Below, piece by piece: positions 52,189 through 61,499 of a DNA stretch of 64,000 bases (positions are counted from its first letter, which is position 1; each line of letters begins with the position of its first letter). Source of the DNA: Desulfofalx alkaliphila DSM 12257 (GTDB lineage: Bacteria; Bacillota; Desulfotomaculia; Desulfotomaculales; Desulfohalotomaculaceae). Below the pieces are notes generated by a model. It was not told where the DNA came from and made no database searches. It saw only the letters and a list, made by a program, of their open reading frames with translations. A program made the position numbers and the translations under genes. Location: NCBI RefSeq assembly GCF_000711975.1, contig NZ_JONT01000011.1, positions 1-64,000 of the forward strand, given 5' to 3'.

Positions 52189-53004
52189 TTAATAGGGTAT
52201 TAAACCGCATTTTTCTAATAGGTGTTGGCCTTTTTTACTGAGTATTAATTCTAAAAATGCTTCTGCCACCTCTTTATTCTCTGCATTTTTAGGAAGGGCC
52301 ACCGCAAATTCTATGGGTGCCCCTGTTATCGACACCCTTTCGCCGGATTTCTTTCCCTGTAAACTAACGCTTGCTTGGCGGTAATTTTTCGCTTGGGCAG
52401 GGTTGGACAGATTTATTTTTTCAGGCAAGCTGACATATTTTAAGCCAAACTGATTGGCAACACAAAGATAGCTAAAGGCGTAGTCCAGTTTACCGACCAA
52501 GACATCGGAGGCCAGGTCGTAGGATTTGGGGTAGATAAATTCTTTGCTGCATTTTTTGTCCAGCTTTTGAAAGAGCTTGGGGCTTTGGTAATACTTCTCT
52601 GCCAGCTGCCAAACCATCAGGGTGCGGTAACCGCAGGGGTCAAGGTTATCATCGGAACGGCCGAAGGTAATATTGTCCTTTAGTAAAATATGATACCAGT
52701 TGTCGGCATTGATTGCCCCACTTTCCCCGGAGAGTTTATTATATGCCAATACAATTTGGTCGTTGGCAAAGATATAGTATTTGTCAACATATTTGGGCAC
52801 CAGCAGTTCCTCAAAGAGCATTGGATCAGCCAGGGCTAACACATCCACCTTTTTGCCATGGGCAACCTGCTTAGCACATGCCCTTGAGCCATGGCCCTCC
52901 AAGATTATATTAAGCCCCGGGTATGTGTTTTTTAACAGCTTAGCACACTGGGTAATGGGCATCCGCAAGGCACCGGCATGTAATATCCTTAGGCTTGTCT
53001 TCAT
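52189..53004 (-). CDS. Tungstate/molybdate-type binding protein without signal peptide
   Basis: Periplasmic-binding-protein fold of 271 residues related to WtpA/ModA substrate-binding proteins. Seen: LRILHAGALRMPITQCAKLL (the ligand loop A-G-A-L), EGHGSRACAKQVAHGKKVDVLALAD, FGRSDDNLDPCGYRTLMVWQLAEKYY and SGERVSITGAPIEFAVALP. Normal members have a signal peptide or lipobox. This one begins directly with the first strand of the domain and has none. ATG 53004 has GGAGGG, and there is no in-frame upstream sequence because the PadR gene ends three bases before. No wtpB/wtpC or mod permease is nearby. It may be a cytoplasmic oxyanion sensor or store working with the regulator. Confidence 0.82.
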   Translation of the reverse strand: MKTSLRILHAGALRMPITQCAKLLKNTYPGLNIILEGHGSRACAKQVAHGKKVDVLALADPMLFEELLVPKYVDKYYIFANDQIVLAYNKLSGESGAINADNWYHILLKDNITFGRSDDNLDPCGYRTLMVWQLAEKYYQSPKLFQKLDKKCSKEFIYPKSYDLASDVLVGKLDYAFSYLCVANQFGLKYVSLPEKINLSNPAQAKNYRQASVSLQGKKSGERVSITGAPIEFAVALPKNAENKEVAEAFLELILSKKGQHLLEKCGLIPY

Positions 53005-53006
53005 GG

Positions 53007-53387
53007 CTATTCCCTCCCCGCCCAGTTACGGTATTCATTTAAAAAGGTCTGTAAATTGTCAACCTTCTCTTTTACTAATTCTACACAGTAAATTAAGGCC
53101 CTTTCCCCCTCGGCGGTTAATTGGTATAACCTTCTCGACGGACCTATTGATTCAGCCTGCCACTTGGAAATAACCAGCCCGTCCTCTTCCATCTTGCGCA
53201 AATTTCTGTATATGGTTGCCGGGTCCACTTCCAGCTCGCAAAAATTAGCTTCGTCAATTTTTTGGATTAGTTCATAGCCGTGGGAAGGTTTTTGGGAAAG
53301 AAAAAAGAGCAGTGTAGGTACCAGCATCTTATCTAAGCGCCCGGCAAGGTGCCGGTATACTTTGTTATTGTTATTGTATTCCCCCAC
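53007..53387 (-). CDS. PadR-family transcriptional regulator
   Basis: Winged-helix repressor of about 126 residues. The PadR domain is clear: LVPTLLFFLSQKPSHGYELIQKI, VDPATIYRNLRKMEEDGLV and RRLYQLTAEGERAL, followed by a short helix for dimerisation. The start is GTG 53387 or the adjoining TTG 53390, both behind AGGGG. It is tightly coupled to the downstream binding protein and lies about 50 bases after the nuclease gene on the same strand. Its ligand and target are unknown. Confidence 0.87.
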   Translation of the reverse strand: MGEYNNNNKVYRHLAGRLDKMLVPTLLFFLSQKPSHGYELIQKIDEANFCELEVDPATIYRNLRKMEEDGLVISKWQAESIGPSRRLYQLTAEGERALIYCVELVKEKVDNLQTFLNEYRNWAGRE

Positions 53388-53440
53388 CAAATCACCCCTG
53401 TTCGCCGCTTCCTTTTACGCCCTTGTGTAATGTAATAATG

Positions 53441-54247
53441 TTAAAAGGTATATTCTTCTATTTCATCCCATGCCAGTTCCAATTCATCTTCTTCGCCCTC
53501 CGGGGGCTCAATCATTGGCTGCCCGTGGCAGAGCGGTGAATATTCACAGTGAGCACAGTTCTTTACATTGCTGGTGGCGTAAAATTCTGCATAGCTTCTG
53601 CTTTCAATATCCTTAATCTTTTGCCTAATATTTTTTTCGTCACTTTGATATTTTTTTTCGTTGTAGGCCAGTGACACCGGTTGGTTTGGATACCTTGGAT
53701 TCCAGTACACCATGGAAACATCCTCCGGCTTTAACTGCCCTATGGGAGTATATATGCCCCCTGCCCTTACCAGCAGGTAGCGGTACAGTATTGTTTGAAT
53801 GTGATGGGCCAGATAAGCCTCTTTTAGTGGGCGGTCGTTGGTCTTCCAGTCGTAAATCACTGCCCTGCCGTCGGGTAATATTTTCAACAAATCGTATTTG
53901 GCCACCAGCCGCAGTCCCTCCCGGTTAATGCGCAGTTCTTGTTCCGGCAGGTAGATGCCGCTATTATCCCTGGGGCAAAAGTCAGCCATGGCCCGGATCC
54001 ACCGGATCACCCTCTGTGCCTCTTCCCCTTGGCCCTCTCCCACCGGCAGGCCGCTGTAATAGCGTTGGGCCAAGAGGTGAAAAAGCTGGCCCAGTTCTAT
54101 GGCTTCCCGATACTCTTCCTTGGTAACCCAGTTTCCCGGCCAATAAAGACCGTCAATATACCGGCGGCGAAACTTTAAGTAGCAACTGTCAAAGGCACCC
54201 AGTGCCAACTGACTAAAATATAAGTCTTTGATATCATGTTTTGTCAT
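53441..54247 (-). CDS. PD-(D/E)XK nuclease with AddB/Cas4-type Fe-S cysteines
   Basis: RecB-family exonuclease of 268 residues. Catalytic parts: H57 in GQLFHLLAQRY, D119 in VAKYDLLK, D133 and K135 in VIYDWKT, and Q151 and Y155 in QTILYRY. Four Cys frame the domain: C22, then C231, C234 and C240, giving C...C-x2-C-x5-C as in the iron-sulfur nuclease domain of AddB. A Glu-rich tail follows. ATG 54247 has GGGAG ten bases before. It overlaps the end of the helicase gene by 14 bases, so the two are translationally coupled. In AddB this domain is the C-terminus of an 1100-1200 residue chain, but here it stands alone. Confidence 0.87.
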   Translation of the reverse strand: MTKHDIKDLYFSQLALGAFDSCYLKFRRRYIDGLYWPGNWVTKEEYREAIELGQLFHLLAQRYYSGLPVGEGQGEEAQRVIRWIRAMADFCPRDNSGIYLPEQELRINREGLRLVAKYDLLKILPDGRAVIYDWKTNDRPLKEAYLAHHIQTILYRYLLVRAGGIYTPIGQLKPEDVSMVYWNPRYPNQPVSLAYNEKKYQSDEKNIRQKIKDIESRSYAEFYATSNVKNCAHCEYSPLCHGQPMIEPPEGEEDELELAWDEIEEYTF

Positions 54248-56438
54248 TGGCGGCACGCTCCCTTGCCATAATATTCCTCAGTGCAATCAGCGCTTCACTG
54301 GGCCCAATTTTTTTCCTGAAGTAATTGTCGTAATAGGTGAGCAGTAAATTCTTTTTTACCCTGGTGATGGCCACATAGAGCAGTCTTAAACGCTCGCTTA
54401 TTTCATCAATTTTAAACTGCCTGATGGGGTTTGTTGCGGTCTTCCCGGTGTGGGCCTTGAGCTCTGCCTTAATCCTGGCCATGGGGCTGTTTTTGTCTTC
54501 CTTTAGGTACCACATATCGCTTCTAAATTTGTCCTTAACAGTGCTGGGGTATTCACCGGCGGTAACCCCGGTGAGGTAGACGGTATCCCATTCTAATCCC
54601 TTGGATTTATGGGTGGTAATAAGGGATATCACCCCCGGGCTGGGCTCAAAACCCTGCTGATCATTCACCGCTTTTAAATAGGTCCGCACTGAACTCTCCA
54701 TGGCGGGCAATTCTTGAGCAATATCCACCAGGTGCCAATGGGGGTATTGATGCAGCTTTTGGCGTATTAGCAGTGCCAGGTTATGGGCTATGCCCAACTG
54801 TTCCAATTCTAAGTTCATATCCTCAGCCAAAAACAGCACCAGTTCATCGGGGGGCATTTTCACACTGGCATCTAACCACTGCTGTAGTTTATTAATTCCC
54901 TGCACAAACCTGCCATAAACTTCCGGGTCTGAAAACTCTTCGGGCATTTCTAACCAGGGCAGGGCTTCACCCACCGGGTAGAGCACCTGCTCCGGAGAAT
55001 ATTTCTCAAACAGGCCTCCCAGTATCACCTGGGCATCATCATTTAGGTCTGATACAAAAATATTTTTCATCACCCTTATCAAATTACCGGTGTGATGGGG
55101 TTTTGCCAGGTAAGTCAGCACTTCCTTTACATCCGCCACTGTTTTTTTCTGCTTATTGGTAATTTGGCCCACTTCCTCAAAGGGTGCATTCAATAGGTGA
55201 AATTGTTCTGCGTACTTCTCTTGCATCCGCCGGGTGGGCACCAGCACTGCCACGGTGTTCTCCGGATTTTGCCGCACATGTTCAGCGGCTAGCCGGGCCA
55301 CCCGTTCAGTTTCTTGCTCTTGGTTGGAAAAACCCTTGATGTGTATGGTGTAGCCATTGGTTTTTGGATTAGGAAATCGGTCCCTGTCATCCACCGGCCG
55401 AATATGCTGGGGCTCCAGTGCGCTGCGGCACTCCTTTTGGGGGTGGCTTTCGTTTACCCAGTCCACCAGCCCGTTGGCCAGGTTAATTATCTGGGTGGTA
55501 CTGCGACTGGAATACAATATTTCCTGCTTTACCACATCCGGCCGGGCGCAGTAGTTGCGAAAAATCTCCGGCTCTGCGGCAGTAAAAGTTCCCAGAATTG
55601 CCTGGTTGGAATCGCCCACCCGTACCAAGTTTCCGCTGTGGGCAGATAACAAGAGTAGAATTTCCTCCTGCAGGGGTGAAGAATCCTGGGCCTCGTCTTC
55701 AAAGAAAAGCGTCCAGCGCTTTTGCAGGCGTTCTAACACCTGGGCTTCCTCTTTTAACAGGCGAAGTGCCTGCACTATTAAATCATCAAAGTCCAGCAGA
55801 CCGTTCTTGTTTAGTTCCCTGGTGTATTGCCGATATATGTCCAATGCCCAGGCCAGGTATGAGCTGTCATCCAGCCGGGCCCGCATTTCTTTAATTTGCT
55901 CTGTGTTTAGACCCGCAGCTTTAATAAAGCTCACCGCATCCTTAATAATTGCGGGTAAATCCCGCTGTTCCCAGCTTTCCAGTGCCCGGTGGTACCATTT
56001 ATCATGGCTGGGTATATTGATTGGCTCCATCCACAGTTTACGGTTATTGGACATCCAGTCTTGGGTCAGTTGGGCCAGCAATTTTTGCTGGCTGCCTTCA
56101 TCTATTATTTGAAAGTTTTGGTTGATCAGTAAAAACTCCGGTTTTTCCTTTAAAATGGTCATCGCCAAGGAGTGCAGCGTCTTAACATCGTAGCCTTTAG
56201 AACGGGGCAGTCCCCGGTCCTCTAAAAAGTCACCGATGCGGCTGCGAAAGTTGGCCACCGCCGAATTCATCACAGTGACTATGAGAATTTTACCCCCGCC
56301 CGTTGCCTGCTTTTCTATTAAGTCCGCCGCCAAATAGGCCAGCACCGTGGTTTTTCCGGCCCCCGGCACCGCAGGCACTGCCATTTTCCCGCCCCGGTAG
56401 GCTGCCACTTCCCGCTGGCCCGGTCTTAAATTAATCAC
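54234..56438 (-). CDS. UvrD-like superfamily 1A DNA helicase
   Basis: Helicase of 734 residues. Motifs in order: VPAVPGAGKTTVL (I, Walker A), FEDEAQDSSPLQ (II), VGDSNQAI (III), YSSRSTTQIINLAN (IV region), SLITTHKSKGLEWDTVYLTG (V) and RLRLLYVAITRVKKNLLL (VI). All are intact, so it should be an active ATP-driven translocase. It stops about 30 residues after motif VI and therefore lacks the nuclease domain that AddA or RecB would have. GTG 56438 overlaps the stop of the upstream gene by four bases. It is the middle gene of a coupled three-gene unit with a degenerate helicase and a nuclease. Confidence 0.92.
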   Translation of the reverse strand: MINLRPGQREVAAYRGGKMAVPAVPGAGKTTVLAYLAADLIEKQATGGGKILIVTVMNSAVANFRSRIGDFLEDRGLPRSKGYDVKTLHSLAMTILKEKPEFLLINQNFQIIDEGSQQKLLAQLTQDWMSNNRKLWMEPINIPSHDKWYHRALESWEQRDLPAIIKDAVSFIKAAGLNTEQIKEMRARLDDSSYLAWALDIYRQYTRELNKNGLLDFDDLIVQALRLLKEEAQVLERLQKRWTLFFEDEAQDSSPLQEEILLLLSAHSGNLVRVGDSNQAILGTFTAAEPEIFRNYCARPDVVKQEILYSSRSTTQIINLANGLVDWVNESHPQKECRSALEPQHIRPVDDRDRFPNPKTNGYTIHIKGFSNQEQETERVARLAAEHVRQNPENTVAVLVPTRRMQEKYAEQFHLLNAPFEEVGQITNKQKKTVADVKEVLTYLAKPHHTGNLIRVMKNIFVSDLNDDAQVILGGLFEKYSPEQVLYPVGEALPWLEMPEEFSDPEVYGRFVQGINKLQQWLDASVKMPPDELVLFLAEDMNLELEQLGIAHNLALLIRQKLHQYPHWHLVDIAQELPAMESSVRTYLKAVNDQQGFEPSPGVISLITTHKSKGLEWDTVYLTGVTAGEYPSTVKDKFRSDMWYLKEDKNSPMARIKAELKAHTGKTATNPIRQFKIDEISERLRLLYVAITRVKKNLLLTYYDNYFRKKIGPSEALIALRNIMARERAANDKT

Positions 56439-58426
56439 TGACTGCCACCCCCCTGCTGCACGGTTTCAATAACATCCACCAGTATACTTTCCTGTTCCCA
56501 GCCTTGGCTGCTTAGGTGACTATGGGCGGTGTAAATACCCTGGCTGCACTTTCCCAGCAGTCCTTGGACCAGCAGCCTTAGTTTTGCTTCCCTCACCTCT
56601 TGGTCGGTGGCATCATCCCACAGCAGGCCCTCTTTCCACCGCCTGGACAGCACCCAGGGGTTAGCCAGCTCTTTGGCCATGCCGGTCAGCCAGCCCCGGC
56701 TGCCCACATCCAGCCAAATTTGATATTTAACCGGTGCCACATGGGGATTTAATATCAAGTTTAGCGGCGTAGTCAGAATTACCTTGTCGGTGTTAACCGG
56801 GGGACGGTAAAGCACATCCGCTGCCAGCGTACCCCTTTGCACCATATCAATAAAGCTGTAGCCCAAGGTCTCTTCGCCGCCGGGGCGGTAGCTGGCCAAA
56901 ACCCGGCGCAGTTTTACCGCAGAGTCAATTACTTGGCGGCAGGCCAATAGGTCCTCTTCAGCCTGCAACAAGGGCGACAAGAGTTCCGCAAAGGCCTGTT
57001 GAAAGAGCAGCTCTATATCCGGTCCGGCCTGCCTTCGCTCTTCTACCCACCCCTGCAGCTGACGGTAGCGCTCTGCATTGTCAAAGCCCACCCGTTCAAG
57101 GAGCTTTAAATTGTCTATATCCGGCAGTACCAGTTCATTTTTAAAAATTTCCTCGGCTAAAATACCTGCCCGCACCGGGTCAATGCCCAGTACCAAGGAT
57201 AGGGTCTGCACCAGGCCGGAAAAGTTAATTTGCCTTTCCCACTGGGGGTTGCACAATAGGGCCAGTGTTACCATTGCCTGGGCAAAGGGTTGATCCAGTA
57301 GTTTTTTACCCCGGCTGACATTGGCAATGGCAATGCCCTTTTCTTGCAGTTTGTTAGTTAATATAAACTCCATTACCTTATCCACCATGGGGGCTACAAG
57401 GGCTAGGTCCCCCGGGTTTGTTCCGTCAACCACCAGTCTTTCCACCCTGGCAGCCACCTCTTCCAGCATTTCCCCCCGGCTGCCGGTGCTGATATGGCCG
57501 GCCAGCATGGCGGCATTTTCTATGGGTCCTTTTTGGCCGGCAATTAAACCGGCCAGATATTGGCCAAAGCGGTCACCTGCCCGGTCCACCCCCAGCTCTT
57601 CTTTTTCACAGCGGGGCAATATCTGTCTTATTACCCCCTCGGGATAGGCACCGAAAAACACGGTGTGGCCGCCCTGGGGGTTGTAGGCAAATGTACTGCC
57701 CTTGCAGGTGTCCATCAACTGCCTTATCAGCCCTTGGGCAGCAAAGACCGTTTCTTCTATGTCATCCACCAAGAGATACTGCCACTGGCCGGCTAAGTGT
57801 TCTAAGTAAATCTTATCTTGCATCAGTATCCGGTTAAATAATTCGATCATCAAGGAGTAGTCCAAGGTAAGGGTGGCCAGGCACTGCTTGCGAAATTTTT
57901 CCATCACCGTTACCCCTTCAGCAAGGGCAGTTGCCTTTTCTTGGCTGTGACTTGCGGCACCCAGCTGTATTAAGCGCCGGCCCGCCTCTTCCAATGAAAT
58001 ATTATTTACCGCTGCCTGGTTTAAGTTGTCAATTAGCTGCAGGGCCAGGTGTTCGGAAGTGGATTTAACTTCAGCAAACATGCCTTGCTGACGGGCCTCT
58101 TCCACCAATAGCCCCATCAAATAGTGAGCAGACTCCACCGTCATAAATACTGGCTGCAGGTCTTGGCCGGCAGTGGGCATTTTTTTCGTCACCAGCGGCC
58201 AATACTTCTTGATTTGGTTTTGCACAAAGCCAAAATAAGTATATATATGCAGGGTGCCACAGGCGGCTGCCTGCAGTGATTTGCGCCACTGGGATACATC
58301 GGCGGCAGAACGCAATAACACTAAAATGTTATCTGACTTTATCCCTTGGGCCAGCAGTTGTGTATAGTGTTTCTTGAGCCTTGTGGTTTTACCGCCGGCC
58401 ACCGGGCCACAAATAACTTTATTCAT
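56435..58426 (-). CDS. Degenerate UvrD-like helicase subunit (AddB N-terminus-like)
   Basis: Protein of 663 residues with a UvrD-like layout but missing parts. Walker A is present at the N-terminus (GPVAGGKTTRL). A Walker B-like LLVDDIEE replaces the DExx box, and a 2A-domain-like segment follows (DLALVAPMVDKVMEF ... VSRGKKLLDQPFAQAM). No recognisable motif V (H-x-x-K-G-L-E) or motif VI Arg follows. Instead, VILTTPLNLILNP stands at the expected place. This is the pattern of AddB and RecC, helicase-fold subunits that have lost activity. ATG 58426 has GGTGG seven bases before. It is the first gene of the three-gene unit, four bases overlapping the active helicase. Confidence 0.8.
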   Translation of the reverse strand: MNKVICGPVAGGKTTRLKKHYTQLLAQGIKSDNILVLLRSAADVSQWRKSLQAAACGTLHIYTYFGFVQNQIKKYWPLVTKKMPTAGQDLQPVFMTVESAHYLMGLLVEEARQQGMFAEVKSTSEHLALQLIDNLNQAAVNNISLEEAGRRLIQLGAASHSQEKATALAEGVTVMEKFRKQCLATLTLDYSLMIELFNRILMQDKIYLEHLAGQWQYLLVDDIEETVFAAQGLIRQLMDTCKGSTFAYNPQGGHTVFFGAYPEGVIRQILPRCEKEELGVDRAGDRFGQYLAGLIAGQKGPIENAAMLAGHISTGSRGEMLEEVAARVERLVVDGTNPGDLALVAPMVDKVMEFILTNKLQEKGIAIANVSRGKKLLDQPFAQAMVTLALLCNPQWERQINFSGLVQTLSLVLGIDPVRAGILAEEIFKNELVLPDIDNLKLLERVGFDNAERYRQLQGWVEERRQAGPDIELLFQQAFAELLSPLLQAEEDLLACRQVIDSAVKLRRVLASYRPGGEETLGYSFIDMVQRGTLAADVLYRPPVNTDKVILTTPLNLILNPHVAPVKYQIWLDVGSRGWLTGMAKELANPWVLSRRWKEGLLWDDATDQEVREAKLRLLVQGLLGKCSQGIYTAHSHLSSQGWEQESILVDVIETVQQGGGSQ

Positions 58427-58501
58427 AACATACCACCTTTTAGATAGATTAAGACAAGCCAGGTGAAGGTTTGCTATAGTAATATCTATTATAATATAAC
58501 A

Positions 58502-58527
58502 CCCGGACCACATGTTAGCAGTCCGGG
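58502..58527 (-). terminator. Hairpin after the chemoreceptor gene
   Basis: CCCGGAC (58502-58508) and GTCCGGG (58521-58527) form a seven-pair stem that is followed by a U-rich stretch on the minus strand. Confidence 0.65.
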
Positions 58528-58535
58528 TAAAGGTA

Positions 58536-60434
58536 TTATTTTTTGTATTTAGTTGTAATGGCTTCCAAATCCTCCGCTGTCTTATTTAAATCTTCAGCCG
58601 AAGCGGCAACCTCTTCCATGGCAGCCGTTTGTTCTTCGGTGGTGGCAGCCACATTTTGTACCGCAGCGGATACTTGCTCTGCGGCCGCAGCCACATCGCT
58701 GGCCCGGATGTTCAAGGCCTGTACCAATTCCATAATGGATTGCAGGGAGCTGCTCACATCATTTACAACCTTGCGGCCCTTGGACACCTCATCCTTACCT
58801 GCGTCCATGGCATGGACAGCCTGGGCAGATTGAAGTTGTACCTGATTAATAATATGGTTAATTTCCCCCGCCGAGCGGGCCGATTCTTCAGCAAGCTTGC
58901 GTACTTCATCGGCCACCACCGCAAAGCCGCGGCCGGATTCCCCTGCCCTGGCCGCTTCTATGGCAGCATTAAGGGCCAGCAGGTTAGTCTGCTCAGCTAT
59001 GCCGTTGATAGCATCCACCAGTTGACCGACATTGGCCACTTCCCTGTTTAACTGCTCCACCGTTTGAGCCACATTGTTTGACGATTGCTCAATACTTTGC
59101 ATGCTTTCCAGCACCATAATAATCTGTTCCTGTCCCTGCTCCGCCTGCCGGCTGGCTTCGGTTAACTCGCCGGACACTGCACGGATGTTTTCTGCCATGT
59201 TGTCCACTGTGGCAGAAACTTCAGTCACAGTGGAAGCATTGGCTGTGGCTGCAGAAGAAGTTTGTGCTGCCTGGGCTGACAGGGAGCGGGAGGTATCGGT
59301 CACCCGATCTCCGGCCAGGGCAATGCTGGTCATCAGCTCTTTCAGGCTTTTACGCATATCTTCAAAGGCAGCTGCCAACACCCCTATTTCATCTCCACTG
59401 TTCGCCTTAATCTCTTGATCTAATTCCCCTTTAGCCACATTGCCGGCGGCACCCACCAGGGCATTGATGGGCCTAACCGCTTTTTCAGTTAATAACCACC
59501 CCACTGCCAGCAGTGCCAGGGATGTTAAAGCAATGGCTATAATGGACCTTCGGTTCATGGCGTCGGTCGCTGCAAAAACTTCATCCCTATCTGCCACCAC
59601 AGCCAGCAGCCAGCCGGTGGTGGACATATCCTGGTAGCTAATTATAGAGTTTGTATCCTGAAACTGATATTCTAGCTGTCCGCTTTTTTGGGCTAACATC
59701 TCCCTGACAACTTCAGCCAGTTCATCGTCCACTAATTCCCCTGGCTCAGTAATGTTTTCCAAAAGCAACCTTTGATCAGGATGGGCAATCACTACCCCAT
59801 TGCTGTCCATGAGATAAGCTCTCCCATTTTCCCCATATTTCATATCCATCACTAACTGGGCCATGCTATCTAAATTTAGCCGACTGTACAAGACACTTTT
59901 TAACTGTCCGTCACTTTTCACCGGAGCGGCTATCACCACTGCCGCAGTGCCGGTAACATTGGAAATCAGCGGCTCAGAAACAGCAAAGTTACTGCCGGCT
60001 ACGACTTCCTTAAAATAAGCCCGATCACCCAAATTCACCGGGTTGTCATCGGTATTTATTGCCATGCCGTCCGGTTCTATTATGCCAAAGTTATCAAACA
60101 TGTTCCCCGGCTGGGTAAGCTGCTGCTGCAATTCCCTTTTTAAATAGTCCAGGGCCACCTCACTGTCTTCATTTTGCAGGGTGTCGGTATTTGCAATTAC
60201 AAAAAGAGTGTTCTCGTGTCTGGCAATCATTTGATCCAGCATTGCACTGTTAACAGATGCACTGTTTTTTAAGGTCCCATTAACATTTTCTACCTCGTTT
60301 TGAAAACTTAAATACGCAGTGCCGGAGTTAATAACTATCAGCACCAACACTGCCGCCACAATTAAGCCCAAGAACTTAATTCGTAGGCTTACATTAAGTA
60401 AGGCACCTAAAATGCCCGCCGGTTTTTTTTCCAT
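58536..60434 (-). CDS. Methyl-accepting chemotaxis protein
   Basis: Chemoreceptor of 632 residues. One helix (about 20-42), an external dCache-type sensing domain (about 43-295, with the motif [11 protein letters not shown]), a second helix (about 297-315), HAMP (about 315-370) and a cytoplasmic signalling domain follow. The hairpin tip is [21 protein letters not shown]. It binds CheA and CheW there. No pentapeptide for CheR docking is present at the C-terminus. ATG 60434 follows GGAGGG. The ligand is unknown, but dCache domains often bind amino acids. It is monocistronic. Confidence 0.94.
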   Translation of the reverse strand: MEKKPAGILGALLNVSLRIKFLGLIVAAVLVLIVINSGTAYLSFQNEVENVNGTLKNSASVNSAMLDQMIARHENTLFVIANTDTLQNEDSEVALDYLKRELQQQLTQPGNMFDNFGIIEPDGMAINTDDNPVNLGDRAYFKEVVAGSNFAVSEPLISNVTGTAAVVIAAPVKSDGQLKSVLYSRLNLDSMAQLVMDMKYGENGRAYLMDSNGVVIAHPDQRLLLENITEPGELVDDELAEVVREMLAQKSGQLEYQFQDTNSIISYQDMSTTGWLLAVVADRDEVFAATDAMNRRSIIAIALTSLALLAVGWLLTEKAVRPINALVGAAGNVAKGELDQEIKANSGDEIGVLAAAFEDMRKSLKELMTSIALAGDRVTDTSRSLSAQAAQTSSAATANASTVTEVSATVDNMAENIRAVSGELTEASRQAEQGQEQIIMVLESMQSIEQSSNNVAQTVEQLNREVANVGQLVDAINGIAEQTNLLALNAAIEAARAGESGRGFAVVADEVRKLAEESARSAGEINHIINQVQLQSAQAVHAMDAGKDEVSKGRKVVNDVSSSLQSIMELVQALNIRASDVAAAAEQVSAAVQNVAATTEEQTAAMEEVAASAEDLNKTAEDLEAITTKYKK

Positions 60435-60562
60435 ATTTATCCCTCCACACATGATTACTTCGACAAAAAAATCATTTAACTTACATGTCCCATCAAAAAT
60501 TTACAGAATTAATGAAAAATTTTTTGCCCATAATATATTTAACAAAATGGGAGGTGACTTTA

Positions 60563-60814
60563 TTGGCACAACAACACATTCACTGTTCCGTCAACAACTG
60601 CCACTACTGGCAAAATGGCAACAAATGCATGGCCAATGAAATTGTTGTGGTAAGCGACGATTTTGGTGCCCAACAGCCGGACTATGTTGACGCATCCCTG
60701 GCCCAACAAATTGCTCCCACACCGGCAGAAAACTGCATGCAAACCTGCTGTAAGACCTTCGTACACAAAAACTCAAGTCAAATTAAAGCAGACAAGGTAT
60801 ATAGAACCCAATAA
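60563..60814 (+). CDS. DUF1540 protein
   Basis: DUF1540-domain protein of 83 residues. The Cys-x5-Cys motif HCSVNNCHYWQNGNKCMANEI is diagnostic, and three further Cys occur near the C-terminus (NCMQTCC). It probably binds zinc or iron. Such proteins are common in Clostridia and spore formers and are often small and induced in sporulation, but their function is not known. TTG 60563 follows GGGAGGTG at good spacing. The frame upstream of it to 60485 is not expected to be translated. It has its own terminator. Confidence 0.85.
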   Translation: MAQQHIHCSVNNCHYWQNGNKCMANEIVVVSDDFGAQQPDYVDASLAQQIAPTPAENCMQTCCKTFVHKNSSQIKADKVYRTQ

Positions 60815-60819
60815 CAGCA

Positions 60820-60848
60820 AAGGGGCGCAATGGTAAATTGCGCCCCTT
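60820..60848. terminator. Terminator
   Basis: The arms AAGGGGCGCAA and TTGCGCCCCTT form a perfect 11-pair stem around a seven-base loop, followed by GTTCTT. It separates convergent genes. Confidence 0.85.
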
Positions 60849-60862
60849 GTTCTTATGTACTT

Positions 60863-61369
60863 TTAATGAAGCATTAGTTTTGGTTGAGTGAGGTTGCTTA
60901 ATACATTTATCAGGTAGTCCACTGTTTCTTTTTGATGTTCATCAATTTCCAGTTCTTCCACCTGTTCTAATAAATTCCATAATCCTCGGTTGACATCCCG
61001 AATCAGTAAAGCAAAGGGTTTAAACTCTCCCTTGTCGTTCATACCGGCAGACAAGCCTTTGGTCACCAACTCCCAATCACACATTAGTACCAAGTGCTGC
61101 TTTGAAGTTACATGTCGGAAAAACTCCCACATTTCGGGGGTAAAACCTACCAATATGCCTGCTCCCTCTTCCCAATCAATGTCTAGCACCACCATAAACT
61201 CGTCGGAGTTTACCATAACCAGTTCCCAACTAAACCAGTAATCAATTTCTTCCCCTGCATGAAACATTTCAAACAGGTCAGATAAATCTTCCTTTAAGGT
61301 GGGTAGCACTAATACCAATGCCTCGTCAGATTCGCCAATAAATTCCGGAAAAATAATTTCTTTTTCCAA
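60863..61369 (-). CDS. Hypothetical acidic protein, 168 residues
   Basis: An unrecognised cytoplasmic protein rich in Glu, Asp, Trp and Phe. It seems to have a beta-rich first half (ALVLVLPTLKE, VVLDIDWEEGAGILVGF) and a helical second half with an acidic end (EQVEELEIDEHQKETVDYLINVL). No membrane segment or catalytic motif is seen. The TTG at 61369 is nine bases after AGGAGG. The TTG two codons upstream is only three bases from it. It is single, between a DUF1540 gene and a PrcB-like gene. Function cannot be given. Confidence 0.65.
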   Translation of the reverse strand: MEKEIIFPEFIGESDEALVLVLPTLKEDLSDLFEMFHAGEEIDYWFSWELVMVNSDEFMVVLDIDWEEGAGILVGFTPEMWEFFRHVTSKQHLVLMCDWELVTKGLSAGMNDKGEFKPFALLIRDVNRGLWNLLEQVEELEIDEHQKETVDYLINVLSNLTQPKLMLH

Positions 61370-61463
61370 GGCCAACCACCTCCTTCTTATCTTCTATGCC
61401 TATTCGCCACCACACATAAAATTCCTGCTTAATTGCTTTCATTTCGCCGGTGTTATAAGAAGT

Positions 61464-61495
61464 AACAACAGCCGCAATTTATTACGGCTGTTGTT
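61464..61495 (-). terminator. Hairpin after the PrcB-like gene
   Basis: AACAACAGCCG (61464-61474) and CGGCTGTTGTT (61485-61495) form a perfect 11-pair stem. A U-rich but not pure T stretch follows on both strands. Confidence 0.6.
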
Positions 61496-61499
61496 GTTC

